A DNA stretch of 64,000 nt from Metaphire vulgaris (taxonomy: Eukaryota > Annelida > Clitellata > Crassiclitellata > Megascolecidae). Below are positions 48,897-60,110 of the stretch, piece after piece (the stretch's first letter is position 1; every line of letters begins with the position of its first letter). The notes under the pieces are model-generated. The model was given only the letters and a program-made list of their open reading frames with translations, did no database searches and was not told the origin of the DNA. Both the position numbers and the translations under genes were made by a program. The stretch spans positions 11,132,738 to 11,196,737 of the forward strand of contig CM030861.1 of NCBI GenBank assembly GCA_018105865.1. Direction: 5' to 3'.

Positions 48897-49754
48897 ATGT
48901 CGGACGCTGAGTGGGGTTAGTGGAGATTTGAGAACATTATTACTTGTCTTCCACCACATGGCACCCGAAATTTCCGGTTTTAATCAATTGACTGGTTATT
49001 TATTTATTTATTTATTTATTTAGGGTGATTTTCGGCGTTCATTTCTCACAAAGATCGGTTTTTCTGTTGTTGTCGATTGCCGTTATGTTCCATCTGTTTG
49101 TCGTTTATAAAAGCCGAATATTATATTTATGTAGCGCTTTTATACGATGCTATCAGTATGAAGCTCTACACAGACCGCATGCATCTTCCATTTTGGCTTT
49201 TCCTTCTTAGACTGTTTCGCTGTTTTCCACTTTGATGTCTGGAATGACCTAGTGTTTTGCGGATTTAATTTGGAGTACCATCGATAGATGCCTTTAAGAG
49301 TTTTGGAATGGATGCTAAGGAAGTTCATAATTATTACAATATGCACACTCTCTGCTGATGGACCCGGGGATGATTAGGTTGGGACCCAGGTTGACTAGGC
49401 TCTTGTGCTACTGTAGTGTGTTAATGCAAAATATATTAAACCTTCATTTTTAATTAATTAACCGTGTATTTAACTGTAACTCAATGTAAAATGGACGGAT
49501 ATATCCGGGATCCCCAGTTAAGGGGTTAATGATCAAATTGTTATTGTGGTTTCAGATGCTGATGATTTTGAGGTGAAGAAGCCAGTCACATCTGACAAAT
49601 GGTTGGGAGAAGATGAAGAAGAGGAAGTCCGAGTAAGCACAGTGCATCTTCTTTGACTTTGCACTTGACATTGTGCTGTGTAAATCCTCATTGTTAAACT
49701 TAGTGTGCTATATAAATTGCTTCATTATTATAACGCGTAGATGAGATTTATGAT

Positions 49755-49806
<52 letters not shown>

Positions 49807-52800
49807 CAGGACAATTTATTTAACGCTTTAACTCAATGCTTAAAATCCAAAATGGAAATATCTTTGATCAACGTTGACATGTCAATTAATTTAAGGTGGA
49901 TTATGTTAAAATCCACTGTGATGATGGAAAGAACTTTGCTGCCATGAAGAAGTAATGTAATGTAATGGGATTTTGTATTTGAGCCATTGCATGCTGACCA
50001 GGTGGCTTTAATGTGGATTATGAGGAGCAAAACTCAGCGTAATAATGACTGATCCAAGTTTATATTTTTATGTCTTTTAATTAATTATCAGACTTAACTA
50101 GGCAACTATTTGTAACTCAGTTAAAATAAGCAAGTGTTACATGGCACCTAGTTAAGCGGGTTTAATATTATTTGTGGTAGTTTGCTTATTTTTCAGGACA
50201 ATTGGGATGATGACGATGAGACAGACAGGAAGGATGAGACAATATCAGGTTTGTTTTTTCCTGACACTCGATACGAACTATATAAATATAATTGTAAGAT
50301 TTTACATGCATTTTACAGAATTTGTATAGTAAAATTTATTTCTGTTTAGATGGAGATAAGGACAATTTTAAAATTTAAAAGTATGTTTTTATAATTAAGG
50401 CTTTGCTTTAACCCCTTAACTGTGTATTTAACTGTAACTCATTGTAAAATGGACGGATATATCCGGGGTCCCCAGTTAAGGGGTTAATGCTGTTTTATAT
50501 AGTTTATTTGTTTGTTAAAAATAATTTTTATTTTATTGTTTGGCAGAGTCAACTGCAGTCCAGGTGAAGAAGAAAAAGCCGTTGAAGGAACGAATTGCAG
50601 AGAGGGAACTAAAGCATTTAAGAGATTTGGAAGAGAAACAAAAACAAGTGAGAATAACAGAATGGAATCGCTTGTTGGTTATTTTTGAAACTTATATAGC
50701 AGCACAGCACAGCAAGGGCCAAAGTCAAAAGTGCCTCTGTTGGCAGATTAGACAACTCAGTGATGTTTGGAAGATGTCAGTCTTGTAAATCCGCTCGAGT
50801 GGTTCGAAGGAGTTTGCCGCCGTGAAGAAATATCTGGCGATGAGTCCACGAGAAAGTGGACTTCCGCGAGAAAATACTTTTGCAGCGTCGCCAAGTCGAC
50901 GGATTCCTTTAAAATAACGTCTTGTTGACATTCGTGGTCTTTTCTACCGAGATACTGTTCGAGATTTCTGATCTATTCACACGGCAGTCAGTCGTGAATA
51001 TTCGACCGATGTATTATATCAGTTTTCAGCAGGGTGCGATTTATGACCTGGAGCAGTGGGGGGAATATGTTGAGCTTGGGGGGATGTAGTTGTTGGGAAA
51101 TGTAGCAGTTGGGGATGCAGCAGTAGGGGGGAAGCAGTTGGGCAGTTGGGGGGGGAGATTCCCCCCATCCCCCCTACAAATCGAGCCCTGGTTTTCGGCA
51201 TTGATTTCTATGACTTCATATTGAACTGCATTAGCATTTTAGCTTCCTCAGATAATGGTAACCATTTCGAATATTGCTGGTAATCTGAATTTTGTTATTT
51301 GTGACCAGGAAGAAGAAGAGAAGAAACACATGACGCCGAAGCAGCTGTTTGAGGAGAAACTGCGACGTCAGAAGCTTCAGGAAGAAGCGGACCTTGCTTT
51401 GGCCGTCGAGGCGTTCGGTATTCAACTTAATCAGTTATATCACGTTGAATGACCAATGTGAATGGGGGGGGGTGATATTTAGTGATGGCTGCCATTCAAT
51501 TGTTTGAGTTTGCGCTGTGAATGGTCGTAAAATTCATCAGATTTGTTATTTTGCCTATTTGTTTTCTTTAATTTCCAAATGCAGATCGCATATTTCAAGT
51601 GTTGCTTGTAAGCCATTATAAGTTCATGTTGTAGATATTTGGTTCAACTTTTGTTTCGTATTTGTTTCTGTACGATCATGTCTAGAATTGTTTATATTTT
51701 TAATAGTAAGTTGTGAGCCGTACTGATTTTGAGAATAACTTTAAAGTTGAACTCTAAGGAAGCTGTAGCCACCATCCTTTTAAGTTGAATTTCCATTGCA
51801 ACTGGATTGCGTTGTCTTTGTTTTCATCCACTAAGGTGTCTTGTTGTTACAATGCCTTTACAGGTTTTGGCAAAGAAGAGGTGGTTGTAGGCGTAATTGA
51901 TGGATTTGAGCCAAAGACGAAAGAAGATTTTGACAGATTTTCGCACATGCTCTCCGAAAAGATCTCAAAATTTGAAGTGAGCTGAATGGATAATCTTGGC
52001 ATCATATTGACTGTAGCTTACTTACTCCATTGCTTTCAGACTTGTAATTTATAAGTATTTTTTTATTACAGAAAATCTATATAAATAAAAATTTAAATGT
52101 TCCTTTGTTCCTGATTGTAAATCTACGAAAGTTCTTCACCGACTGCCTTGATGATTTTACACAACCTTCCATTTGAATACATGGGTGTTTTTGCATTAAA
52201 AAGCATGTTTTTAAACAAGTTTTTTTTTTCTTTAAAACAACATGTTTTTTCCAAAACAGTGCCATCTGTTGATTAGTGGTCAAATTACCCAATCGTTATG
52301 CGTTTTTATTGAAAACAATGCCAGCTGTCGATTGATCTGCGTTTGAATTCAACTATTTTGATTGGGGAGGGAAGGTGGAGAGGGTGGGGAGTTAGATAAT
52401 GTTAAATATTAGATAATGTTGAAAATGGCTTATGACCTATGTTTTAGAAATCGCCGTTTTACATGCCTTTTATGGAGACATTGGTTCGAGATGTTACACT
52501 TGCAGGTAAGCGAATTGCTTAGTATTGGTTGATGAATAATGTATGTAAATAACTGGGGTCATTATAACAGGCTTTATAGCATTTGTATTGCAGTGATGGT
52601 TACAACAAACGTTTTTAGGGTTCATCCATGTAGTACGTATGCACTGAAGGGCTGAGGGGAAGGTTGGATTTAGGAGATTTTGCATATGTACGGTGTGAAA
52701 ACGGGAGGGGTTTGAAAATGTGGCTTTTTGCATGCATATAGGGTGGTGCAAAAAAAACCCGGACTAGTCACATTTAGGTTTGCATTTAATATAGTCTGTT

Positions 52801-53620
52801 TTTTTGCACCACCCTGTACTATATGGATGAGCCCTTAGCGGTCTGTCAGTGTTGAAATGGCCCGCTACCAATGAATTTACTTGCTTTCAGTGGGGCCAGA
52901 TGACCTGAAGAAGTTATCGAACACTCTCACAGCGTTATATAACGACAAGGTCAAGCAACTAAAGGTCTGTTGGATGTGCTAAACCCGATTCTGATATTTG
53001 AGTCTCTATGCTATTTGCAAACTGTGTTCTTAAATTATAGAGAAAGTGGTACAGTAGAACCTCGTTATATCGAAGTTCAAGGGACCGTGATAAATACTTC
53101 GATATATCCGAGGTTCGATATATCCGATTCCTGTATCATTAACACTGTTTTGGCGGGACCGGCGCTCAAACTTCGATATAAACGTGATTTCGATATAAGC
53201 GAGTTCGATATAACGAGGTTCTACTGTACATGTAAACATGTAAATTATGAGAAGTTTATAAATTTATATAGCACATTCATACGACTATATACGATATTCT
53301 GCACAGGAGCCTCCTTGGATAGCAATCGAAATGTGTGTGTGTGTGTCATGGTATAGCTTGATGCTGGTCTTGCATAGTGAGTGAAATAAATTATATTTAC
53401 CTCGCTGTTTATTTGAATTCATACGATATTTTGATATCATATCTATCAAAAGACCCGTAACCTCTGTTTCATCGAAGACAGTTCATATTTGGGTGTCATC
53501 TTTTTTTTACAGAGCACGAAAGGCAAAAAGAAGACAAATAAGGCAACGCTGATCGTAGAAAAGGATAATCTGGCTGGCAAAGAAGATGGCAGATTCAACG
53601 AATTTGACGACTATTTATGA
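48897..53620 (+). CDS. EIF3J: Eukaryotic translation initiation factor 3 subunit J
   Basis: eIF3j is the loosely bound eIF3 subunit that contacts the 40S decoding centre and assists mRNA recruitment and ribosome recycling. Nine exons, all GT-AG and in phase: 48897-48915, 49556-49632, 50197-50248, 50547-50647, 51309-51417, 51864-51976, 52448-52505, 52891-52964, 53513-53620. 236 aa against 258 in human. The start MSDAEWDADDFEV, the acidic DNWDDDDE block, the basic helix KKKKPLKERIAERE, the conserved DGFEPKTKEDFDRF and SPFYMPFMETLVRDV helices, DDLKKLSNTLTALYNDK, and the Lys-rich to acidic FDDYL end are all present in order. No frame break. Introns 1 and 3 carry 80-bp TTAA MITEs close to the acceptors, intron 7 a nested MITE pair and intron 8 a pogo-like MITE. 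Convergent with GEMIN2, whose stop is 1.8 kb away. Confidence 0.96.
49100..49345 (+). repeat. Interspersed repeat (TATAGCGC family), copy A, EIF3J intron 1
   Basis: Shares ATTTATGTAGCGCTTTT, TTGGCTTTTCC, TGGAATGACC and ACCATCGAT in order with 59890-60110. Probably a decayed SINE or LINE fragment. Confidence 0.6.
49450..49529 (-). mobile_element. 80-bp TTAA MITE (piggyBac-like), copy 8, EIF3J intron 1
   Basis: 80 bp; the left terminus is mutated to TTAATTAATTAACCG while the rest is consensus. The right TTAA is 26 bases upstream of exon 2. Confidence 0.88.
49757..49805. repeat. (ATT)n microsatellite
   Basis: About 48 bases of ATT repeats in EIF3J intron 2. Confidence 0.95.
50408..50487 (-). 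mobile_element. 80-bp TTAA MITE (piggyBac-like), copy 9, EIF3J intron 3
   Basis: Exactly 80 bp, 59 bases upstream of exon 4. Shares GGGGTCCCC in place of GGGATCCCC with copy 10. Confidence 0.92.
52617..52835 (+). mobile_element. MITE with AGGGTTCATCCATGTAGTAC ends, EIF3J intron 7
   Basis: The left arm AGGGTTCATCCATGTAGTAC is mirrored by CTATATGGATGAGCCCT at the right. The right arm is split from the body by the TA-targeting MITE at 52739-52816. The short hairpin at 55363-55420 has the same ends. Confidence 0.75.
52739..52816 (+). mobile_element. Nested Tc1/mariner-like MITE (GGGTGGTGCAAAAA ends)
   Basis: 78 bp, ends TAGGGTGGTGCAAAA and TTTTTGCACCACCCTG, flanked by TA on both sides. Removing it with one TA rejoins the right arm of the host element. 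Confidence 0.85.
53052..53226 (+). mobile_element. pogo-like MITE at TA, EIF3J intron 8
   Basis: 175 bp with CAGTAGAACCTCGTTATATC and its inverse at the other end, flanked by TA. Long arms with repeated TTCGATATA units. Same length and ends as 56812-56986, in the opposite orientation. Confidence 0.88.
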
Positions 53621-54203
53621 AAATGACAGCATGCGTGCAATTTGAGAGAATTTCTTTCAAATACTTAGTGGTAACATCGTGAGATTGACATTAGGTAATG
53701 GTTTGGAAAGCTCGGAGTTGCTGAATGTAATCGATTGCCTGCTTGTTGATGTCCAAGTGAATGGATTAATGGAGTGTGTTATGACAATTGTTTGCATATA
53801 CATGGTTGTCCTGCATAAACTAGGTTTTTTGTTTTTTGACATGGTCCGAAAGTGAACTGAGTTTTCACGAATGCCGTAAAGTATTTGGAAGTTGTGCGGA
53901 TGTGCTGTGAAACATGTATTTTATTACCGTAATTATTACGCTTCATGCAATTCGTCAGAGGTTAAACTCTTCTGGAGAATTTTCCGACAGTAATAAGTTT
54001 TGTTACTCGTTTGTCGAAAAATGTTTAAAAGGCTACCTTTTTAGTGGAGGCATGACGAGTTAAAATTCATAGAATCCAGGAAATATGTTGCTGAAGATGT
54101 GCTTTTGCACTAATGGAATTGTATTTCATTTTGAGTCATTTTATTTCAAATGTTGTTTGCTTATTCATCTTGCTTGGTTTTGTCATTGCTTAATGATGAA
54201 GAT

Positions 54204-54209
54204 AATAAA
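54204..54209 (+). promoter_or_regulatory. Candidate EIF3J polyadenylation signal
   Basis: AATAAA, 584 bases after the EIF3J stop, in AT-rich sequence. Confidence 0.45.
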
Positions 54210-54282
54210 TGAATGGCTTTCTGCAGAACCAGAACACTGTAGTACCTTGTATTTATTAATAGGAATGCACTGTAGTTGCTTA

Positions 54283-54362
54283 TTAACCCCTTAACTGTGT
54301 ATTTAACTGTAACTCAATGTAAAATGAACGGATATATCCGGGGTCCCCAGTTAAGGGGTTAA
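54283..54362 (-). mobile_element. 80-bp TTAA MITE (piggyBac-like), copy 10
   Basis: Exactly 80 bp, between the EIF3J and GEMIN2 3' ends. Confidence 0.92.
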
Positions 54363-55030
54363 AGAAGTTAATAGGAATGAATGGTTGCTTGTAAATAGGT
54401 TAATAGGAATAGGTACTTATAAATAGGTTAACATGGTAAATGGTTGTTTTAAAAATAAGTTATTAGTTATAGTTTATGGCAAACCATATTGAGAAATGGC
54501 AACTCAATGCTTGTAAATAAGTAAAAAACAGTAAATGTGACTTTCTTAATGACATCATTTTGCACTCCTAGATGCTCTTAACAATACAATGTGGATGTTA
54601 ACTAATTAATCGATTAGTCTTTGAAATTTTTATTTTTCTTTAATCAGTTAATTTTTCTATTATTATTTTTTAGTAATTTGGTTACTTATTTACTTGGATA
54701 CTACTGCATTTAGCTTACTGGATTTCTGTTTCCGTTCAGACAGTAAATAACAATGACAATTAATGAAAATCTTGCAGTTAAGCGTTAAAAGGGAGAGCTG
54801 AGCAAGCATTCTGTTTTTAAGCAAACTGTATATGGCAAAGTATACATATGCAGAGTTGCAATGCATACAGATTGACTAAAAGCTATACGTAATTATTAAT
54901 TCAAAATAATCGATTAATCAATGAAAAAGTTTCCTGTTATTTGAACAAGAAAATTTTAATCCAGTACCAGCCACACTATTTACATAAAAACAAACTCCAT
55001 TAAGAATAAAGTCAAGTACTGTCAATACTA
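54363..55030. other. AT-rich convergent intergenic region
   Basis: Between EIF3J and GEMIN2 3' ends; a short AATAGGTTAATAGGAATG-type duplication near 54365-54440, otherwise nothing. Confidence 0.5.
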
Positions 55031-55109
55031 CAGGGTGGCACAAAAACTGGACTATATTAAATGCAAACCTAAATGTGAATACTGTAGTCTGGTTTTTTGT
55101 GCCACCCTG
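55031..55109 (+). mobile_element. Tc1/mariner-like MITE (CAGGGTGGCACAAAAA ends)
   Basis: 79 bp, CAGGGTGGCACAAAAACTGG against TTTTTTGTGCCACCCTG, flanked by TA. Sibling of the nested copy at 52739. Confidence 0.88.
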
Positions 55110-55362
55110 TATAAACAAAGTTCCAACTGGAATCGTAGTTTAATTCACTAAAATCACGCACACACTAAAATATTCCTAAATATTTACCAATGACGTCATG
55201 TATAGTTTTACTTTCCATATGGTATGGAAATACCAGTTCTAAACACTTTAATTAAAAGAATTTATAGTAAAATGTGAGCTCTTTTTGTCATTAACTATTA
55301 CTCTGATGCTAAAAGAGAAAATAATTTGTAACTAAAAGTTCTACAATGTGCTGCAGTCTTTA

Positions 55363-55420
55363 AGGGAACATCCATATAGTACGTATGCCTTTTTGCGTAT
55401 GTACTATATGGACAAGCCCT
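55363..55420 (-). mobile_element. 58-bp fold-back MITE in the GEMIN2 3' UTR
   Basis: AGGGAACATCCATATAGTAC pairs with GTACTATATGGACAAGCCCT across a short loop. It starts 18 bases after the GEMIN2 stop codon, so the mRNA would carry this hairpin. Confidence 0.75.
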
Positions 55421-55438
55421 AAGCGAAATTCAAGCATT

Positions 55439-56350
55439 TCACTTTGAGTCGCCTAAGTCCGATTGGTTGAAATATCGAGCGACAAGACAGATGATGAGGT
55501 TGAGTGGAGCCAGCAGTTCATCGTCCCTCGACTCCTAGAAAGAATTTCCAGACACGAATTCACATTTTCGACATATTCCGTGAGATGGCTAGGAAACAAA
55601 CGGGACCGTTTACCGTTATGATGTTCCATCCAATTAATCTAATGCATTTGTTATTTAGTATCAGAATTATTGACCCAGGCCAGGTTACTTCTGCTAATGG
55701 GAAGTGTGGGCATTGTGGAGCAGTGGTTGGATTCTTGCCACGCAAATGGAGGGTTGTGGGTTCGAATCTGACCCTAGCCACTGCATACTGACCTTGAGCA
55801 AGTTGTTCAATCTTGGCTTGTTTGACACTCACATTCCTTCACTTTGTGAATGACTTAACATGCATCAATAGCCATGCAATAATAATAATAATAATAATAA
55901 TATAGCAATAATAATAGTAATAATAATAGCAATAATAATAATAATACAAAATTCCCGGCTTCAAACAAGAAACTTTACATCTTGAATTGGTTGAAAATGT
56001 GCGCTAATATGAACAACCGACAGCAGAAATGGTTCACACTGTTCACACATTTTTCATGAAATCAGAATAATTTTGATAAAAGAATCAATTCATCAAAGCT
56101 ATAAATTCAAACCATGCCGAGTGATACAAATCTTATCCTAAAATAGAATAATACTAAGAAATAAATGCAGAATTAGTTCATTTCTGTAATTGTCGCAGCA
56201 CCCACCAAAGTCGCCCGAGTGGTCGAACAGTGTTTGGCAAGCGTTCTCAACAGCGAGCAGACTTCTGGATCTAACGGCATTTCCAGGACTGCCAAGAGTG
56301 CGTAAAACCACAGTCCCTGATCCACCAAAAAAAGACAAATCAAATATGCT

Positions 56351-56383
<33 letters not shown>

Positions 56384-59300
56384 AACAGAGAAGAAAGAGA
56401 GAACTAGCAGGTCAGCCAAACACGAATAACAGATTCCGTGTTTTATTCGAGGCTGAATCTACTGAAATTTGTGTGAAAAAACCCACAAGATACTGAAATA
56501 TGTGTGAAAAAAACCTCAAAAGATAATGAAGACAGCAACTAAAACAAAACCTGGTGTTCAGAAAATCCAGTTGCTTCGAACCAGTTTACGTGATATTCGA
56601 GCACTTTAGCGACCGTTGGCTGCACACAAAAAAATGAAATAACCTCTTAAGACTCGAATTTTTCTCAACATTCACAAATAAAAAATAGGCCTAATCTACA
56701 TAACAATAAGTCTGATATTCCAATCAAATTTCAAACAATACAAGGCATTTCAAGAGCTGAGCTTAGGCCAGAGCTAAGATTCAGAAAACTTCTGTTTGTG
56801 AAAACCGTCTACAGTAGAACCTCGTTATATCGAACAAGCTTATATCGAAATCACGTTCATATCGAAGTTTGAGCGCCGGTCCCGCCAAAACAGTGTTAAT
56901 GATACAGGAATCGGATATATCGAACCTCGGATATATCGAAGTATTTATCACGGTCCCTTGAACTTCGATATAACGAGGTTCTACTGTATTCTACGACCAT
57001 CAACAAGTTGAAGGAAAAAATTCAGTTGAAACCTGATCCATGAGAGCCACGATGCTAAGCAACGGTGCCTTCCCTTTTCTTGGATTTCGACGTCTTGTGA
57101 GCTTTCGTCATCCCAAGGCCTCTTGGTGTTCAAATCCCCGAAACACAGACGACACCAACCGGCGACATCGTCCTTCTGAGGCTAAAACAAAGTGCCAGAT
57201 ATGTCACACACGCACATACGCGTGCACGCGCGCGATGATGATGATGATGATGAAGGTTCTTTTCCCTAAGATAGGCAAAAAAACAGTCTTGCTTACTATT
57301 AATCGCTTTGGCTTTCCGTGTTCTCTTTTCACGCATTCCTTTTTTACCATCTTCTTCTGCCTGGCCAGACTCTAAGAAAAACAAATTCCACGTCGTACTT
57401 TCAAGAAATTCCAAATCAAAGAATCATCTGAAGCCTTGTATGAACCAGACTAATGCAATGCAATGTAATGTAATATTTGTATAGCTCCTATTCTATTTCT
57501 ACTCAGAGGCGCTCCTGGTTTTGGAGTAACATCACTTATATATTGTGATCAAATAATCAAAAGACATTGCATAACTGTAGATAGGGTTGGAAATTTTTTC
57601 AAAGCTTGTTTCAAAAGCTGGTCACCTCCTTTAGGAAACATATTTGGAAGAATATTGCATACAAAGATCTTTCCCTCAAAAATCATAAACATCACCAAGA
57701 TTTTTCTTCTTTAGAAGGATGTTGATTTGAGAAAAAGGTTTAAAAATACAGTATCTTACTTACTCATTGTTTAACCCCTTAACTTGGGATCCCGGATATA
57801 TCCGTCCATTTTACATTGAGTTACAGTTAAATACATGGTTAAGGGGTTAAATTGGACTGCCTATTAAATCTGTAATAAAATAAAATCTGTGAATTTTAAA
57901 TTTGTTATAAAAGTGACAGTGGCATGCAAATATGCTGAAATATGAAACAATAAGGGTATTGATTGTCAAATCAATAATTGGTTATTCGCTTACCTGTCTC
58001 ACCTCGGAAAATTCCTTAGCCTGCTGTTCCTGCCAAGACAAGCTTGGAGCAAATCCCCAAGGTGCTGGCAATACGCTGGTACCCTAAAAATATCAAATAA
58101 ATGGCGCGGTGTATTTGAAAAGCACAGCCTGTACTACCGTCAATGACAGTGACAAGGAATTATGCTAATAAAATATAAATTACTGTTTAATGGTTTTATA
58201 AAATAAATAAAATACAGGTAAATGGTCCGCGATTCAACAGGTTTCAAAGAGTTGTCCTATTCAGCAAATGAAAATACCTAGTTGGCAATAAACTATTTAA
58301 CAACTGTCAAGTTAACCCTTAAATGTCCAGGACCAAGTTCACTTTGGTAGATTCAAAGTATACTGCAGTCAAAGGGTTAACTATACTCTTTAAGGGTTAA
58401 CGGGTTAACTATACTCTTTAAATTCATGACTTGTAACATATTCCACATTCACATTCAACAGCAAAAGTGCATCAAACATCAATTACAAAGGCAGCCAAGT
58501 CCTAGCGGTGTGTAAAACAGTCACCAGTTTCACTTACCAAAGCATGATCATAATCCATGGTAAAAGCCAAATATATACTGAAGCATAAGTTACGCCTAAC
58601 TTGCCAAGTGTCCACGAAAGCCCAGGTTAACCCTATCCCATATGAAAGTGTATATCAAAACCAGCATAGTACAATGTATGCACACACACATTGCATACAG
58701 AGAAGTAAAACTAGGTATCATAAACCTTACAAAAATTTGAAAGTGCATTTATAGCATTGGTTTATTATTTACGTGAAAGCAACATTGATACAAACCAAAT
58801 GTATTGACAGCGGATGTTTTCTCTCTAGAAGTTTCGAGTCGATGTTGGCGACCTTAACCCGTTCGTGTTGCTTTGCTTCACGCCTAGAATTTCACAAACA
58901 GTAATGTAACGGGAAAGTAACCATACCGTGCAGTTACAGTAAATAACAGTCAATAATAAAATTCTAGAAAAATTTTGACGCAAAGGCCTATGGATTTGCA
59001 AAAATATATTCTGCATTAGAGGATATCCTAAATTAAATATTGTTTAAGTTAAACACTTATAAGGGCGGGAAGTTAGCAGAGTGGTAACAACGTTGGGTAA
59101 TGGAGCAGGAGGTCGCGGGTTCAAGTCCCGGAGGAGCCCTAAAGGTCGACTCAGCCTTTTTCGCGGTGGTAAAATGAGGAGCAGGGGTAAAAATCCCTGC
59201 GATAAGTCAAACAGGTACGCTACGCGATACACTAGTCCCGTATCCGTGGCATTGCACGCCTGACTGAGGGTTATAGCAACGGAGATCGGCGCCGCCCTAT

Positions 59301-59750
59301 GAGCCCGTGAGGCTCGGGAAGGACTTTGACTTTTTTGAAACACTTAAAAGCTCACATGAACATCAAATAATTGCAAAGACAGCTTTATTCTGTTCAAATG
59401 CGAAACACAGAAAAACTAGACATAGCAAACTATTTCCAAAAGCATAAACTTCAGCCTCGATCATTTGCCAACAACTCAACTGAATAAATGGCCATGTGAA
59501 AACTTCATATTGTTACAGCATAATGTTATGTGCTGCTATGCTACAGATCACTGTCACTAAGCATTTCAAATCTGCTCCAAACAAAGTGACAGTAAGTCTA
59601 TTAGAAAAGAACTCACATGACCATACGTAGGTATTCGTGTCCAGAGGTAGGCAGAACAGCCCACGGTGGAACCGAAGCATCCAGCTCGACGTCAGCCTCA
59701 TCAACCGCAAACACCTGAGGCATCAGGTCATCATCAGATGAGTCGAGCAT
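55439..59750 (-). CDS. GEMIN2: Gem-associated protein 2 (SMN complex)
   Basis: Gemin2 binds SMN and the Sm protein pentamer during snRNP assembly. Minus-strand exons: 59750-59617, 58883-58796, 58083-57994, 57181-57033, 56619-56551, 56316-56206, 55534-55439. Diagnostic blocks are LDASVPP with HEYLRMV, NIDSKLLERK, LPAPWGFAPSLSWQEQQ, GWCRLCFGD, APLLSIVALMDQ, KVLEYHVNWFEATGF, WFYALLAVLEMPLDPEV and LNLIICLVARYFNQSDL. About 245 aa against 280 in human; the Trp/His-rich stretch expected between exons 3 and 4 was not found, so a small exon may be missing. Exon 4 changes frame at an A run near 57085 (one base missing); the correction makes the exon 150 nt. Exon phases otherwise agree throughout. The ATG at 59750 precedes DSSDDDLMP; an acceptor-like TTCTAG just upstream leaves open a further 5' exon. 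Confidence 0.92.
55690..55946 (+). mobile_element. tRNA-derived SINE with (AAT)n tail, GEMIN2 intron 6
   Basis: Head with GTGGAGCAGTGGTTGG (A box) and GTGGGTTCGAATCTGACCC (B box), body ending TTCACTTTGTGAATGACT, then imperfect (AAT)n. Antisense to GEMIN2. Same family as 5010-5205. Confidence 0.75.
56812..56986 (-). mobile_element. pogo-like MITE at TA, GEMIN2 intron 4
   Basis: 175 bp sibling of 53052-53226 with CAGTAGAACCTCGTTATATC ends and TA flanks. Confidence 0.88.
57771..57850 (+). mobile_element. 80-bp TTAA MITE (piggyBac-like), copy 11, GEMIN2 intron 3
   Basis: Exactly 80 bp; two substitutions (ACTTGGGATC, ACATGGTTAAG). Confidence 0.92.
58312..58380 (+). mobile_element. TTAA-bounded small MITE, third family, GEMIN2 intron 2
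   Basis: 69 bp from TTAA to TTAA, with TTAACCCTTAAATGTCCAGG and GTCAAAGGGTTAA ends. Confidence 0.55.
59061..59337 (+). mobile_element. tRNA-derived SINE with target duplication, GEMIN2 intron 1
   Basis: The head has the A box TAGCAGAGTGGT and the B box GGGTTCAAGTCCC at tRNA spacing, followed by about 200 bases of tRNA-unrelated body ending GACTTTTTT. AAACACTTA lies at 59051-59059 and again at 59338-59346 (12 of 13 including the next four bases), a retroposition duplication. The family differs from the (AAT)n-tailed SINEs. Confidence 0.85.
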
Positions 59751-59889
59751 CTTCTTCAATATCAGATCAGTTGAATTCTAGAAATGCAAACTACACTTTA
59801 GGACATCGACGATTGATATTCGTCCAGTTTCAATTGAATGAATCGAATGCAATGGTTTCAGATCTAGGCTGGAAAACACATCTCATCCA

Positions 59890-60110
59890 GTAAAAGTAAA
59901 GTAAAATCTTGTGGATTTCTATAGCGCCTTGGAAATCAGCACAACAGTAGCTGTTTATTCTTAGGCGCTCAGCCTCTCTTAAAATAGCTATGGGGAAGTT
60001 ATATACAGTTGGCTTTTCCTCCATAGTCTCGATGTTTAAGTCTGACTGAATGGCTGGAATGACCAGGGCTTTTGTGGATGGATTGGAAGAACCATCGATT
60101 GATAATTTAT
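59890..60110 (+). repeat. Interspersed repeat (TATAGCGC family), copy B
   Basis: Pairs with 49100-49345. A shorter third match to its 5' half (GCGCTTTAGAAGTAGCAC, GTAGCTG, TTAGGC) lies at 20422-20478 in SDR intron 1. Confidence 0.6.

Noticed and set aside
58539..58559. Start codon and donor (MDYDHAL) as an alternative first exon of GEMIN2
   Set aside because: It splices in phase to exon 3, but the exons at 59750-59617 and 58883-58796 encode the conserved Gemin2 N terminus and join exon 3 directly with the expected spacing.
59061..59140. A functional tRNA gene
   Set aside because: A and B boxes fit, but a long tRNA-unrelated body follows inside one target duplication, so it is a SINE head.
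59081..59343. Short frames in both directions
   Set aside because: They lie entirely within the tRNA-derived SINE.
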